Positions 34,596 through 43,937 are shown, numbered from the stretch's first letter. The stretch is 64,000 bases of DNA from Candidatus Kuenenia hertensis (GCA_021646465.1 SOET01000014.1:24303-88302); one strand, 5' to 3'. Program-made: numbers and translations. The notes: a model not told the origin generated them from the sequence alone.

Positions 34596-36077
34596 TTATT
34601 CAACAAGCTTTATTTTCAGGGTATCTTTGAAACCATTGTACTTGAATTTTACTTTTGCATTTCCCTTTTTCTTTGTGGCAGTGATTCTAAAGTTAGCTTC
34701 ACCATACGAATGGCCATCCTCGGTTGTTGTTTTGCTTGGATAGACGGATACCTTCTTTTTGCCATTTTTATTTTTCTTCACCGTTGCTTTAACCTTCTCA
34801 CCTGTTATTGGTTCACAACCATCCGGAGTAATCAAATACACGGTAATTGAAGCTTTTTCTCCTTTCTTCATTTCTATCTCGTCAGGGAAAACAACTATTG
34901 ACGTAACTTCACATTCCGTGGGAATAGGAGTTATCGTTGCTGCTGGTGTTGGTGTTGTTTGTATTGGCGCCGCATTCAATTGAAAATCGAGAATTGATGT
35001 ATTGCCTTCGGTTATTGTTACACCAGAAATACTTTCAGGAGAATACCCGACCGCAGATGCGGTAAACGTATAAATCCCTTCCGGTATATCAAAAATCTGA
35101 TAAAATCCTGTTACATCAGTGATAGCGTTATAGATACCAGAAATGTGTGTTACTGTTGCTCCATTGACGACTTCGCCTGTATCTTCATCCATCACGAACC
35201 CAACAAGAGAACCGTTATTTTCCTCAGGAAGCGTAGGCGTTGCAACGATAGTTGGACTCGTCTCCACTGTGGGAGTTGTAGTTGTTCGTGGAGTAACTGT
35301 TGTAACAACGGTAACCGTTGGAGTTGGTGATGGAGTTGGTGTTGAAGTAGTTCCGCCGCCACCACCACCACCGCCGCCGCCACCACCACCGCCGCCGCCA
35401 CCACCGCCGCCGCCATCTCCACCACCGGTTGTCGGTGTTGGAGTGGGTGTTGGTGTAAATGAAAGCGTTGGTGTAGGTGTGACTGCCGCTAGTAATGATA
35501 TTTCCAAGTTTGTTGTATAAACATAGTCCCAATCAGCGGTTCCATCATCGTCCCCTTCGACTCCGGCAGCATACAAAGTAACAGTACCTGTAAAATCAGA
35601 CGGTGCGTTCCATTGTACCTTCCATGAGGCTTGATTTGTACCGCTAGAAGTATGTGATATGTACTGATGCTCGATATTATTGATCTGCGTATAATTATGA
35701 TCGGTATCTTCATCTATATCGGTAAAAGTGCCGATGTGTTGGTTATGATCCTCAACAGGCAAAGATATATCCAATGCTGCCATTTGAAAGCCATGTTTTG
35801 GGAATGAGTCTAGGTCTGAATTCTCAAAGGAGACAGTAATATCCACACTTTGACCCGGGGTATATGTCTCCGGTGCGGATATTGAAAATATGGCGTTTCC
35901 GGAATTTCGTTCATAGCTATCATGACATTGTTTTGTATTGCATGATAGACCGCCATCATCGGGAGAGCCTGTTCTTCCGACCGTAGGTTTGGCAGACTCT
36001 CCAAATATTGGACTTACAATACATAATACACACAATGAAAAGATAAAATACAAAAACGGCTTAATTTTGCTTTGCAT
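34596..36077 (-). CDS. Secreted multidomain protein: Reeler-like/choice-of-anchor domain, poly-Gly, carboxypeptidase-regulatory domain, lysine-rich C-domain
   Basis: Encodes 493 residues. It has a signal peptide (about 1-26). Then comes a domain with GSPDDGGLSCNTKQCH, like the Cys-His opening of choice-of-anchor V or Reeler-type domains (about 30-195). A PT-rich linker with about 23 Gly in a row (about 210-260) is encoded by a CCG/CCA-rich tract at 35358-35414. A carboxypeptidase-regulatory-like beta domain follows (about 300-375). The final 95 residues after ECEVTSI are the lysine-rich Ig-like domain shared with the RCC1 and C25 proteins. Surface location is likely. The CX4CH could bind metal or haem, but this is not a normal CXXCH motif. 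Confidence 0.75.
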   Translation of the reverse strand: MQSKIKPFLYFIFSLCVLCIVSPIFGESAKPTVGRTGSPDDGGLSCNTKQCHDSYERNSGNAIFSISAPETYTPGQSVDITVSFENSDLDSFPKHGFQMAALDISLPVEDHNQHIGTFTDIDEDTDHNYTQINNIEHQYISHTSSGTNQASWKVQWNAPSDFTGTVTLYAAGVEGDDDGTADWDYVYTTNLEISLLAAVTPTPTLSFTPTPTPTPTTGGGDGGGGGGGGGGGGGGGGGGGGGTTSTPTPSPTPTVTVVTTVTPRTTTTPTVETSPTIVATPTLPEENNGSLVGFVMDEDTGEVVNGATVTHISGIYNAITDVTGFYQIFDIPEGIYTFTASAVGYSPESISGVTITEGNTSILDFQLNAAPIQTTPTPAATITPIPTECEVTSIVVFPDEIEMKKGEKASITVYLITPDGCEPITGEKVKATVKKNKNGKKKVSVYPSKTTTEDGHSYGEANFRITATKKKGNAKVKFKYNGFKDTLKIKLVE

Positions 36078-36420
36078 AAATGATTGTCCCTCCTTTTATT
36101 ATTTTAAACTTCCGGATAAAAAAAGATATATAATCGCGTATTCGAACTCAGGTGAGATGTTTGGTGATATTTGCATTAAAAGCAAATCATAAAATTATTA
36201 TTGAATAAAATGAACGGCCATTTTTTATTTTATATGTACCGATAATCACAAAAACCAAGGCATGTAATGCAAACTACAATAGGTACAACTATTATGCCAT
36301 CAGAAGTGCAAAATAGTTAAAAATGTTGTAAGTGATATCATTCATAATAATTATTACAATTGTAATTTTTTGAGCAGATAAGAATGGTAAAGACCATCGT
36401 ACAACATCGGAATAAAAACA

Positions 36421-36433
36421 CGCAAAAATTGCG
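36421..36433. promoter_or_regulatory. Candidate operator, site 1 (CGCAAAAATTGCG)
   Basis: A 13-bp perfect palindrome apart from the centre. It belongs to a set of four (consensus YGCAAWAWTTGCG) at 36421, 36525, 44287 and 44397. They lie in the upstream regions of the secreted protein at 34596-36077 and of the HprK-like gene. A binding site for a dimeric regulator is inferred. Confidence 0.45.
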
Positions 36434-36524
36434 CAAAAAAAAAGGTTCTTATTTGTTGTAATATAGTTGTTTATACATCTCCAAAAGCTGTGTATGGAGG
36501 TTTTTTATTTTACATAAATATTTA

Positions 36525-36537
36525 TGCAAAAATTGCG
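36525..36537. promoter_or_regulatory. Candidate operator, site 2 (TGCAAAAATTGCG)
   Basis: Lies 104 bp from site 1 and 11 bp past the stop of the ABC permease gene. The pair near 44.3 kb has similar spacing (110 bp). Confidence 0.45.
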
Positions 36538-36547
36538 TGAAATGATT

Positions 36548-37369
36548 TTAATATTGTGTCAATGTACCGTCGATCTTTGCCCTCTTTACGGCATAGGAAA
36601 ATATGAATACGCTGAGCGGAAGCATAATTACGGAAAAGAGGAGTAAGGCAATAATATTCGGCAGCAATGCTTTTAATGAATATCCCTGCAATATGGCAAG
36701 CCGCATACCCTCAAGTGAATACGTGATGGGTAGAACATAGGAAAGTTTTTGCAGCCAGGCTGGTAATACCGATATGGGATAGTACAGGCCGCCGATAATT
36801 CCGGAAACATTTGAAAAGAGTTTACTAACAGGATCTCCCTTCTTTAATACCATAACAAAACTCGCAGATATTATTCCAAAGCTGTTGAATGAAATAATAG
36901 TGAGCAGGAGAATAATAAATGCCCCGGGTACATTTGCCTTCCCCACATCAATGCCAAATAAAAATACTCCTAAAAGCAAATAAATGATTACCTTAAATGA
37001 GGCAAAGAAAAAATTATACAGTACTGAAGAAAATATAATTGTTGGGATTTCTGTTTGAGTAACAAGCATAGCTTCAAGGGTTCCGAGCATCTGCCCCTCC
37101 CTTATACTTTTTGAAAGGCCTTCCATTGATACATTGAAGTAACTAAAGAACGCAATTCCTATAAGTACAAAGGCAAAATAATTTCCTCCGTATGGTTTAA
37201 GGTAAGAAGTTCCCACATCACCGAGAAGTTTTGAAAGAAAAAAGAACATTATGGTTGAAATAAAAATGCCGAAAATTTGCATGAAAAATGCAAATTTATA
37301 GCTGACTTCATTGATAAAGTCCCTGTGTACAAAGGCCAGTGATTTTACAAAAACAGTAGTTATACGCAT
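36548..37369 (-). CDS. ABC-2 type transporter permease
   Basis: Encodes 273 residues with six predicted helices (about 25-55, 60-80, 105-135, 140-170, 180-205, 230-260) and ABC-2 features such as GIIGGLYYPISVLP near residue 190. It should pair with the ATPase at 37775-38788, from which it is separated by the opposite-strand PqqD-like gene. Members of this group export polysaccharides, drugs or peptides. The context, among a PqqD-like protein, a signal peptidase and short peptides, favours export of a peptide product, by inference. Confidence 0.82.
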   Translation of the reverse strand: MRITTVFVKSLAFVHRDFINEVSYKFAFFMQIFGIFISTIMFFFLSKLLGDVGTSYLKPYGGNYFAFVLIGIAFFSYFNVSMEGLSKSIREGQMLGTLEAMLVTQTEIPTIIFSSVLYNFFFASFKVIIYLLLGVFLFGIDVGKANVPGAFIILLLTIISFNSFGIISASFVMVLKKGDPVSKLFSNVSGIIGGLYYPISVLPAWLQKLSYVLPITYSLEGMRLAILQGYSLKALLPNIIALLLFSVIMLPLSVFIFSYAVKRAKIDGTLTQY

Positions 37370-37483
37370 GTTTTTTTTCTCTTAGCTGAAATAATTTGAA
37401 TTAATTATCATTCTGCATTAAAATATCAACCGTTGTTTTGTTTTTTTATAACCTTTTACACTAAAGTAAAGTGAAGGCATAAA

Positions 37484-37759
37484 ATGAATTTCAAAAAACC
37501 AAAAAGAAAACAAGAAGGTATCATAACCCAGGATATAGGTAATGAAATAGTCCTTCGTAACGCTGATGAAAAAACAATTCATGTACTTAACACTACCGCA
37601 AGGATTGTATGGGAACTTTGCGATGGTGATCATACCGTGGAGGATATAGAACATACATTAAGAGAAAAGTTTTCCATACCTGACAATGTGAATGTACTCA
37701 ATGATATTTTAAATACATTGAGCACCTTATCAGAAAAAGGAATGTTAGAAGAGTTATAA
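37484..37759 (+). CDS. PqqD-like peptide-binding protein (RiPP recognition element)
   Basis: Encodes 91 residues. It shows the PqqD pattern: three N-terminal strands (IITQDIGNEIVLRN), then HVLNTTARIVWELCDGDHTVEDI and a C-terminal helix pair (LNTLSTLSEKGMLEEL). PqqD-family proteins are small winged-helix proteins that bind leader peptides of ribosomally made, modified peptides and hand them to the modifying enzymes. It is the only plus-strand gene in this cluster. It sits between the permease and ATPase genes, 15 bp from the end of the latter. It has GAAGG before the ATG and could have its own promoter. Its likely partners are the YExPK peptides. Confidence 0.85.
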   Translation: MNFKKPKRKQEGIITQDIGNEIVLRNADEKTIHVLNTTARIVWELCDGDHTVEDIEHTLREKFSIPDNVNVLNDILNTLSTLSEKGMLEEL

Positions 37760-37774
37760 AAAAAAGAATAATTT

Positions 37775-38788
37775 TTAATTCGAATCTTTGTCAATTATCC
37801 TGGAAAACAATTCTACTAAAGACAATTCCTTTTGATAAAAAGAACAAATTTTTCCATCCATATCAATAATGTGTTTTATTATATGAAATATGCTTTCTGA
37901 ACCTGTTTGTGTGTTAATTTCTATTTCAATGGTATTTACTTCTGTAGGTTCAGAAATATTTACTATTTCCTTAACAAGAGGAAATGCAGATATTTTTTCA
38001 AGCAAAGAGACGTCAGGGTTTTCTAATTCCACCACATAGTATTTTTCTGTGCTTATCATCTTTTTTATTTCTTCCACCGTTCCGGTGATTTTTACCCTTC
38101 CTTTGTGAATAAAGGCGATTCTGTCACATAATTCTTCCGCTTCATGCAAATTGTGGGTAGCAAACACAACAGTCTTTTTCATTTCATTTACCAGTTTCTC
38201 CCGTATAAATACCCTTATTTTTTGCGCGGTAATGGGGTCTAACGCATTCGTCGGTTCGTCCATTAAGAGGATATCAGGATTGGTAAGCAGCCCACGTGCG
38301 ATAGCCAGTTTTTTTCTTGTTCCGGTTGAATAGTCCTTGAACATCTTATCTGCTTCATGGGAGAGGTCCATAAAAGATAATAAATCATTAATTTTTGTGT
38401 CCATATCAGAACGGATTACATTGTTCAGTCTTGCGAAAAATTTTAGATTCTGCCTTCCCGTAAGCCTCCAATAAAAACTTCTTTCGTCACAGATAACATA
38501 ACCGATGATTTTTTTAATTTTTTTCCCCTGATGTATAACATCAAGTCCGTTAATAGATGTCGTTCCTGAGGTAGGGAGCACCATAGTGCAGAAGATTTTT
38601 ATAAGCGTGGTTTTGCCAGCGCCATTTGAACCAAGCAATCCGAATAACTCGCCTTTTTTAATTTTCAGATTAACTTCCGAGAGGGCGGTTGATTCTTTCT
38701 TTTGTAAAGGATGCAGTAATAAATCCCTGTAATTCTTTATGAGCGGATATTTTTTCGTAAGGTTAAACGTCTCGATACAATAGGTCAT
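37775..38788 (-). CDS. ABC transporter ATP-binding protein (ABC-2 exporter)
   Basis: Encodes 337 residues with Walker A GSNGAGKTT (about 54), a variant signature YSTGTRKKLAIARG (about 147), Walker B ILLMDEPTNALD (about 168) and the ATHNLHEAEELCD switch. The C-terminal 100 residues form a CcmA/DrrA-like accessory domain. It overlaps the signal peptidase gene by 4 bp (ATGA), so the two are coupled. Its membrane partner is probably the permease at 36548-37369. Confidence 0.87.
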   Translation of the reverse strand: MTYCIETFNLTKKYPLIKNYRDLLLHPLQKKESTALSEVNLKIKKGELFGLLGSNGAGKTTLIKIFCTMVLPTSGTTSINGLDVIHQGKKIKKIIGYVICDERSFYWRLTGRQNLKFFARLNNVIRSDMDTKINDLLSFMDLSHEADKMFKDYSTGTRKKLAIARGLLTNPDILLMDEPTNALDPITAQKIRVFIREKLVNEMKKTVVFATHNLHEAEELCDRIAFIHKGRVKITGTVEEIKKMISTEKYYVVELENPDVSLLEKISAFPLVKEIVNISEPTEVNTIEIEINTQTGSESIFHIIKHIIDMDGKICSFYQKELSLVELFSRIIDKDSN

Positions 38789-39375
38789 ACAATCCCTTTC
38801 TCATTTTTAAGTAATTTCCACCTGCTGAAAAAAAGAAATACTCCCTTCCGGAATAGTAAAAAGAGAAAACGCGTGCCCCTGTTAACAACGGTTTTCATAC
38901 GGCCATGTTTGTTTTTTGTGAATGTTTTTTTCTGAAATCCGCACAATGCACGAACGACAGGGGTGCTCTGTATAATCAACCATCCTGCCAGGTTGCCGGC
39001 GTAAGTATCAAGACGCAGAAGCTTTTTCCCTCTCCTGATAGCAGATACTCTGCCTATTATTTCACGATGGTTTACCGCAGGGTCAGAATGCGGTACATTG
39101 TCTCCTTTTGTTGTAACAGAAAAGTCAGTTTCATTGCCGGAAATACTTAATACACGGTGCACAATAAGTTTATTATCGAGTCTGAAGGCAATAATATCAC
39201 CGCGCCGTATTTGTGAATAGCCACATGTAACGATAACGTTATCACCTTCCCTTATGAGCGGATACATACTGCGGCCGCGAATGGGGATAGCGAACGTTTC
39301 ATGGGACTGGTCCCACACATTGACGATAGCGTGCAATAATTCTCCTGAAATATTTTTATAATTTTCTTTTTGCAT
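38785..39375 (-). CDS. S26 family signal peptidase, SipW-like
   Basis: Encodes 196 residues. It has the catalytic Ser box GRSMYPLIREGD (S36), then RRGDIIAFR and a KLIVHRVLS box. The His in HRV (H72) suggests a SipW/archaeal-type Ser-His enzyme rather than the Ser-Lys type, though K69 is close by. It lacks the usual N-terminal helix before the Ser, but has hydrophobic stretches near the C-terminus. Genes of this kind are frequent next to PqqD-like and HPr-kinase-like genes. Here it may cut a leader from an exported peptide. Confidence 0.82.
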   Translation of the reverse strand: MQKENYKNISGELLHAIVNVWDQSHETFAIPIRGRSMYPLIREGDNVIVTCGYSQIRRGDIIAFRLDNKLIVHRVLSISGNETDFSVTTKGDNVPHSDPAVNHREIIGRVSAIRRGKKLLRLDTYAGNLAGWLIIQSTPVVRALCGFQKKTFTKNKHGRMKTVVNRGTRFLFLLFRKGVFLFFSRWKLLKNEKGIV

Positions 39376-39402
39376 TATTTTAACGTAAGGAATTTCAATC
39401 TT

Positions 39403-39432
39403 TGTAGGGGCTGAAGATCTTCAGCCCCTACA
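39403..39432. repeat. Family E palindrome
   Basis: TGTAGGGGCTGAAGA/TCTTCAGCCCCTACA is a perfect 30-bp palindrome preceded by TAAGGAATTTCAATCTT, as at 3298-3327. It lies between the C25 peptidase stop and the signal peptidase start, where it may act as an mRNA hairpin between genes of one operon. Confidence 0.6.
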
Positions 39433-39466
39433 TTGAAATATTTTGCCCCAATAAGTTGCCGGAGGC

Positions 39467-42400
39467 CTAATTAACTTTCACCTTCAATTTTTTGACAATA
39501 TTATCCGCTTTGAATTTTACCACGGCCTTTCCCTTTTTCTTTGCGGTAATGACAAAGGAGGCTTGCCCGCTAACATCTGTTGCAACGGTGGGAGTCTCAA
39601 TTTCTATTTTTTTCTTACCCTTTTTTATCGTCGCTGTTATTTCAAAACCCTCTGCGCTGCCACCGGTTTCGCATGCTATTGTTATCAGTACTTCACCGTT
39701 TCCCCCTTTTTCGAGTACTAACTTTTTCGGTTTCACCTCCATAGAAGTTATTGTGCATTCCTGCGAAAGAGGGGTTGGCGTTACTATGGGAGTTGATGCA
39801 GGCGTTGGTGATGATTCTGGCTGCGGGGTAACTGTTGGAGTGATGGCTGGTTCTTCGTCGTCAGCAGCAACATACAGTTGTGTCGCAGGGTCGCCAAACA
39901 GTACAAAAGTTTCCACCAGTTCACCCCAGTAACTGCTCCGGGAGTATGCATCTAACTTTGCTTCAGTGGTAATTTCGCCTAATCCGTAGGGAGAATCGGC
40001 AAATACCGACTCATAAAATGAAAGCATAAGTAATCTGTGCCCCGAGGTATAACCCAGGGCAGTGGCCGCCCATACCGCAATTGCCCCTTTATCCTGTAAC
40101 CTTTGAAATTCTTCAGCAACAGAAACCTGTGTGTTTTTCCCCGTAAAAAATCCGTTAAGACAGTTGGCTACGGTTACTACCGGCAGTCTATGTAAATTAT
40201 CCAGCAATGCAATGTCATCTGTGGTGTAAATAGACGTGTTTTCATTAATTCCCCATATATCCACAGCCCCGTGTCCGGTGTAATTCACCATAAAACATCC
40301 ATCATTGATATGCTGAGTAATGTCGACTGAAGGATCTTCCTCTTGAGTATAATTATCGATATACACCCTTTTCGCGGTATAGTCATCGGGTAAAAGTTCT
40401 ATGATTTCTTCTGAAAGATTTTCAAAGGAGGATTCATCGTCATCCGCTACGAGTAGTGCATTTTTCATCCAGTCTTCCTCAGAAGGATTCTGATCGTAGT
40501 CTATTATCTTATTGATTATATCTTCCGCCTGTTCGTTTGTTTGTGCGCAGAGTCGCCCGATATACATGTCAGGCAGAATGTCATCGCCGCTGACAAGGAC
40601 AAACCAGTTATCCGATGGCGTCTCTCCCAGATCGTCAGTTTCAATAATCTGGGAGGGGACATAATTTATTGTGCCCGATGCTAAATTATCCTTGTAATCC
40701 TGATAGGCGTCGCCAACAAGGACAACGTATGCAGGGGCTGGCTCCTGCCAATTGTCATATGCATATTTCAGGAAATCCTGAATTGCCTGTGGGGTAAAAA
40801 TGCCGTTATTAAATTCATCATAGATATCGTCGGTCTTTACCGTAACGACTCTCAAACCTTCATTGCTGCGATGGTCTGCCAATAAGAGCGCAGTATCATA
40901 AAAATCCTCATGTGTGATAATAATGTAGTCGGCTCCGTTATCAGAAGATTTCCATGCGGATGGTTCATCTTTTTCAATTGCAAAGGGTGATTTATACCGT
41001 GCTGACGTCAATGCAAGATAACGTGTTTCTGATTGTGCGGTTCCTTCGAACTGCAGCGTATAGCTTTTGTTGTTGTTTATGATATTTAAGTTGTTTATGT
41101 GATTCACATTATTGTGATCTGTAATGTCGAATGCCTCAATATTACTACCGGTAAAGGAAGATATTTCAAACTGATAATTGCCTTCGGATGGCACTTTAAA
41201 CAATAGTTCATCATTTTCAGCGGTATACGTATCGAAGTAATCGATTTCCGCCCAGTTCACCAGCAGTTGGTCAACTGAAGCCGCTGTATCACCCACCGAC
41301 TCTATCGTAATAGTATTTGTTCCGTTATTTAAATAATCATGGGATACGGTTACTTCATGAGTGAAGAATATTTGACCGTTCCAGTATTGATCGTCTGTTT
41401 CAATACCATTAATATATATTTTTGTGTGGTGGTCGGGGTCATCGTTGCTGTCATCAGTATATCCCTTCAATTGCACCCTTACGGCAGCGGCGCCTGAACC
41501 GGAAAGGATGTTTTTTATATTCAGGGAAAGGTCTGTTGATTTCGGGGCGGTGAGCCTGCTTTCCCAGAAGTAATGATCCTGGCCTTCTCCATCCGGCATG
41601 GTTTGCCAGTAAAACGTATTTTCTTCTGCATGAATTGTTGCAGGAAAGTAAGCAGGAACCGTGGCGTTTCCTGACAGGGAGCCATCGATGGTATTCATGC
41701 GGAGTCCTTCTAAAACTCCGGTTGTAAGCCAATAAACATTTTCATCGGTATAGACGTCTGTGTATTCTTCACCAAAAAAAATGATAGAATCAGTTGTGTT
41801 AAATTCACCATCATCTTCTCCTTCAATAAAAATGGCAATGTCGTTCCCTTTATTTGTCATGGAAATTGTGCGGGGATCTATGGAACTGACATCAAACCCT
41901 GCATCGGTAAGATCATGGTAACCCAGCTTATACATACCTTCTTCTTTAACGGTTATTTTAAGTTTGGGCGAAATCTCAGTGGTTGAACGCTTACTTTTTC
42001 TTTGAATAGCTTGTTGAGCAGGAAGTTCTGAAATAACAGGCCGTTTTAAATGGCGGTAATTTATGATGTTCTTTTTTAAAAGGTTTTCAAAAAAAGGGCT
42101 TACCACCGAAGGTTTTTTTGCTGGAGAAATAAAACTATCTTTAAAGGAAACACGGGCAATGATTTTGTGGTAAATGCGTACTTCGCCTGTTACGGGGTTA
42201 AACAGAACAGGAAAAAACTGTATCTGTGCCACCGGTTGATCACGCAGGTATCCTCTATCGCCAATTTTTACCGGTGTGTCCGGAAAGAAGGCATTCCTGG
42301 CGTATATGTGCTGATTTTTAAAAAAAGTTTGTTTTATCTTGCCGGAAGGAAAAGTATCGCGGTTTTCCCCTTCTATTTTGAATTTTGGAGAAGGGTATAG

Positions 42401-42781
42401 ATTATAACCCTGTAACGTCTCATATTGTGCATCAAGGATATCCAGAGAAAGATTGTTAAGAGAAGGCAAACCTATCATTGTTCCGCATAATGGTAATTGT
42501 GGTTCTCCCGGAGTGCCTCCCTGTGAGGTGTCAGGTATAATAATACGATGATATGTATTCCCCTCATATTGCAACATTTCGCTATGAAAATCATCCACCG
42601 TCAATTCCAATATAATCTCATGATTATCTGATGGCAGTAATGAAATGGTGCTGCCTGACCCGCAATGTGGCAGTACCATCAGGGAGGAAAATGTTCCTGT
42701 GAATAAAATTACCATAAACAGCAGGGAATGAGAACGATAATTGAAAAATGAAAGTATATTTGTAATGTATCTTTTTGTCAT
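39467..42781 (-). CDS. C25 (gingipain-like) cysteine peptidase with lysine-rich C-terminal domain
   Basis: Encodes 1104 residues. An N-terminal hydrophobic segment of about 35 residues ends in PHCGSG, a possible lipobox. A C25 propeptide-like region follows (about 55-230), then beta-rich domains (about 280-600). The C25 catalytic domain (about 640-960) has the dyad H837 in NYTGHGAVDIWG and C874 in VTVANCLNGFF, 37 residues apart, as in gingipains. A PT-rich linker (about 990-1015) leads to the shared C-terminal domain after ECTITSMEV. The protein is secreted and probably self-processing. It lies between the HprK-like and signal peptidase genes, so it could mature the exported peptides or the neighbouring surface proteins. 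Confidence 0.85.
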   Translation of the reverse strand: MTKRYITNILSFFNYRSHSLLFMVILFTGTFSSLMVLPHCGSGSTISLLPSDNHEIILELTVDDFHSEMLQYEGNTYHRIIIPDTSQGGTPGEPQLPLCGTMIGLPSLNNLSLDILDAQYETLQGYNLYPSPKFKIEGENRDTFPSGKIKQTFFKNQHIYARNAFFPDTPVKIGDRGYLRDQPVAQIQFFPVLFNPVTGEVRIYHKIIARVSFKDSFISPAKKPSVVSPFFENLLKKNIINYRHLKRPVISELPAQQAIQRKSKRSTTEISPKLKITVKEEGMYKLGYHDLTDAGFDVSSIDPRTISMTNKGNDIAIFIEGEDDGEFNTTDSIIFFGEEYTDVYTDENVYWLTTGVLEGLRMNTIDGSLSGNATVPAYFPATIHAEENTFYWQTMPDGEGQDHYFWESRLTAPKSTDLSLNIKNILSGSGAAAVRVQLKGYTDDSNDDPDHHTKIYINGIETDDQYWNGQIFFTHEVTVSHDYLNNGTNTITIESVGDTAASVDQLLVNWAEIDYFDTYTAENDELLFKVPSEGNYQFEISSFTGSNIEAFDITDHNNVNHINNLNIINNNKSYTLQFEGTAQSETRYLALTSARYKSPFAIEKDEPSAWKSSDNGADYIIITHEDFYDTALLLADHRSNEGLRVVTVKTDDIYDEFNNGIFTPQAIQDFLKYAYDNWQEPAPAYVVLVGDAYQDYKDNLASGTINYVPSQIIETDDLGETPSDNWFVLVSGDDILPDMYIGRLCAQTNEQAEDIINKIIDYDQNPSEEDWMKNALLVADDDESSFENLSEEIIELLPDDYTAKRVYIDNYTQEEDPSVDITQHINDGCFMVNYTGHGAVDIWGINENTSIYTTDDIALLDNLHRLPVVTVANCLNGFFTGKNTQVSVAEEFQRLQDKGAIAVWAATALGYTSGHRLLMLSFYESVFADSPYGLGEITTEAKLDAYSRSSYWGELVETFVLFGDPATQLYVAADDEEPAITPTVTPQPESSPTPASTPIVTPTPLSQECTITSMEVKPKKLVLEKGGNGEVLITIACETGGSAEGFEITATIKKGKKKIEIETPTVATDVSGQASFVITAKKKGKAVVKFKADNIVKKLKVKVN

Positions 42782-42797
42782 CTTTAATACTCCACAA

Positions 42798-43937
42798 TTA
42801 TGAACATATTTTTGTACAAACTAAATCGGCCATCTCCTGTAAAGGGCCAACGGTCAGGTGATAGCATTTGGCTTGCGCTATAATATTTGATAGTTCCATG
42901 AATAATCGAACTGAACTGCCTTTAAATTCTTCCTGCAATATTTTAGATTTATAACTGCCCTGGTAATTTCCCAGGAGTTCAACTGCTGCCTGACTAACCG
43001 GTATGGGGTGAAGTGTGGGATTGCCGTCGAACAATGGTTGCCTTTCTGTTCCCTTGAGAACATCCAACACCAATACTTTATGTTCAGCGCATACCGCCTC
43101 AATTTCTGACAGGACTTTGTTTGCTTTGTCTGAGCATAGCCTGATGACAGGAAACTCGCTGTTGGTGTTGATGCGAACATTTTTCACGCCTTTCATGTTT
43201 TTTATGATACGTAAAACACCATCATGCATTTGATCAACAAAAATGGTTAAGTCCTGTTCGTTGTTTTGCGTTACACCATTCTGATCATGTAAAAAAAGTA
43301 TGTAATCAATGGATGTTTTTGTCCCTACGCTGCCTGTTTGTATTTTGTCAATATCCAAAAGAAGTTTATCCAACCATTCATCTCCGCTGATATTTTTGTC
43401 AGAAAAACCAACCAGTGACAATGTATCTTTTCGAATCCTGAGGCTTCGGGGAAAGGGGTACACGAGATGGTCGTGCCTTCCCAGGGCAGCCATTTCATCG
43501 GAAAGAAATCTGAATCCTCTCTTCAGAAGGGTTAAGACTAAAGTAGTCTTGCCATGTCCTCCGTCTGCCACGATAAGCACGCCATGATTATTGAAAGAAA
43601 CTACACCGGCATGGATTAATAAATGACTTTTTATCCTGGTGATAATTGACATAAGCACGCATTCATAAGTGAATCCTTCTAATAATTTGGAATTATTAAG
43701 CGGCCATATTTCATCGTTGCACATTAATACGGGTTTGCCAAAAGGATTGTCAGGATGTGTAATTAATGAAAACTCTATTTGCGATTTGGCAAGTGACGGA
43801 AATTCATTCTTCCGAAACCGGCGGTACATCTTTGTAAAGAGATCAACAAATTCATGGGAATCGGATGAAATGGTTACCTCTAAATCAAAGAAATAGAGCT
43901 TTACTACCAGAAGAGAAGATTTTTGTAATAATTCCAC
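42798..43937 (-). CDS. HPr-kinase-related ATPase (HprK-rel type)
   Basis: Encodes 379 residues. The fold resembles the HprK/PckA kinase core: LLIHAGVVSFNNHG at about 106-119, a P-loop ADGGHGKTTL at 124-133, then FLSDEMAALG at 144-153 and YPFPRSLRIR near 160. Proteins of this type occur in peptide-modification clusters with PqqD-like proteins; in one lasso-peptide group such an enzyme phosphorylates the precursor peptide. It lacks the N-terminal regulatory domain of true HPr kinase. It is the first gene of the cluster, 17 bp before the C25 peptidase gene. Two operator-like sites lie 350-470 bp before it. Confidence 0.82.
   Translation of the reverse strand: MELLQKSSLLVVKLYFFDLEVTISSDSHEFVDLFTKMYRRFRKNEFPSLAKSQIEFSLITHPDNPFGKPVLMCNDEIWPLNNSKLLEGFTYECVLMSIITRIKSHLLIHAGVVSFNNHGVLIVADGGHGKTTLVLTLLKRGFRFLSDEMAALGRHDHLVYPFPRSLRIRKDTLSLVGFSDKNISGDEWLDKLLLDIDKIQTGSVGTKTSIDYILFLHDQNGVTQNNEQDLTIFVDQMHDGVLRIIKNMKGVKNVRINTNSEFPVIRLCSDKANKVLSEIEAVCAEHKVLVLDVLKGTERQPLFDGNPTLHPIPVSQAAVELLGNYQGSYKSKILQEEFKGSSVRLFMELSNIIAQAKCYHLTVGPLQEMADLVCTKICS

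Larger units (their letters stand above)
36078..36547. other. Intergenic region with two operator-like palindromes
   Basis: No gene is seen. It contains the near-palindromes at 36421-36433 and 36525-36537, and a weak hairpin CTCCA...TGGAG followed by TTTTTT near 36480-36507. It should hold the promoter of the secreted protein at 34596-36077. Confidence 0.5.

Noticed and set aside
35143..35520. Plus-strand poly-proline open frame over the poly-Gly tract
   Set aside because: It is the complement of the secreted protein gene and has no start signals.
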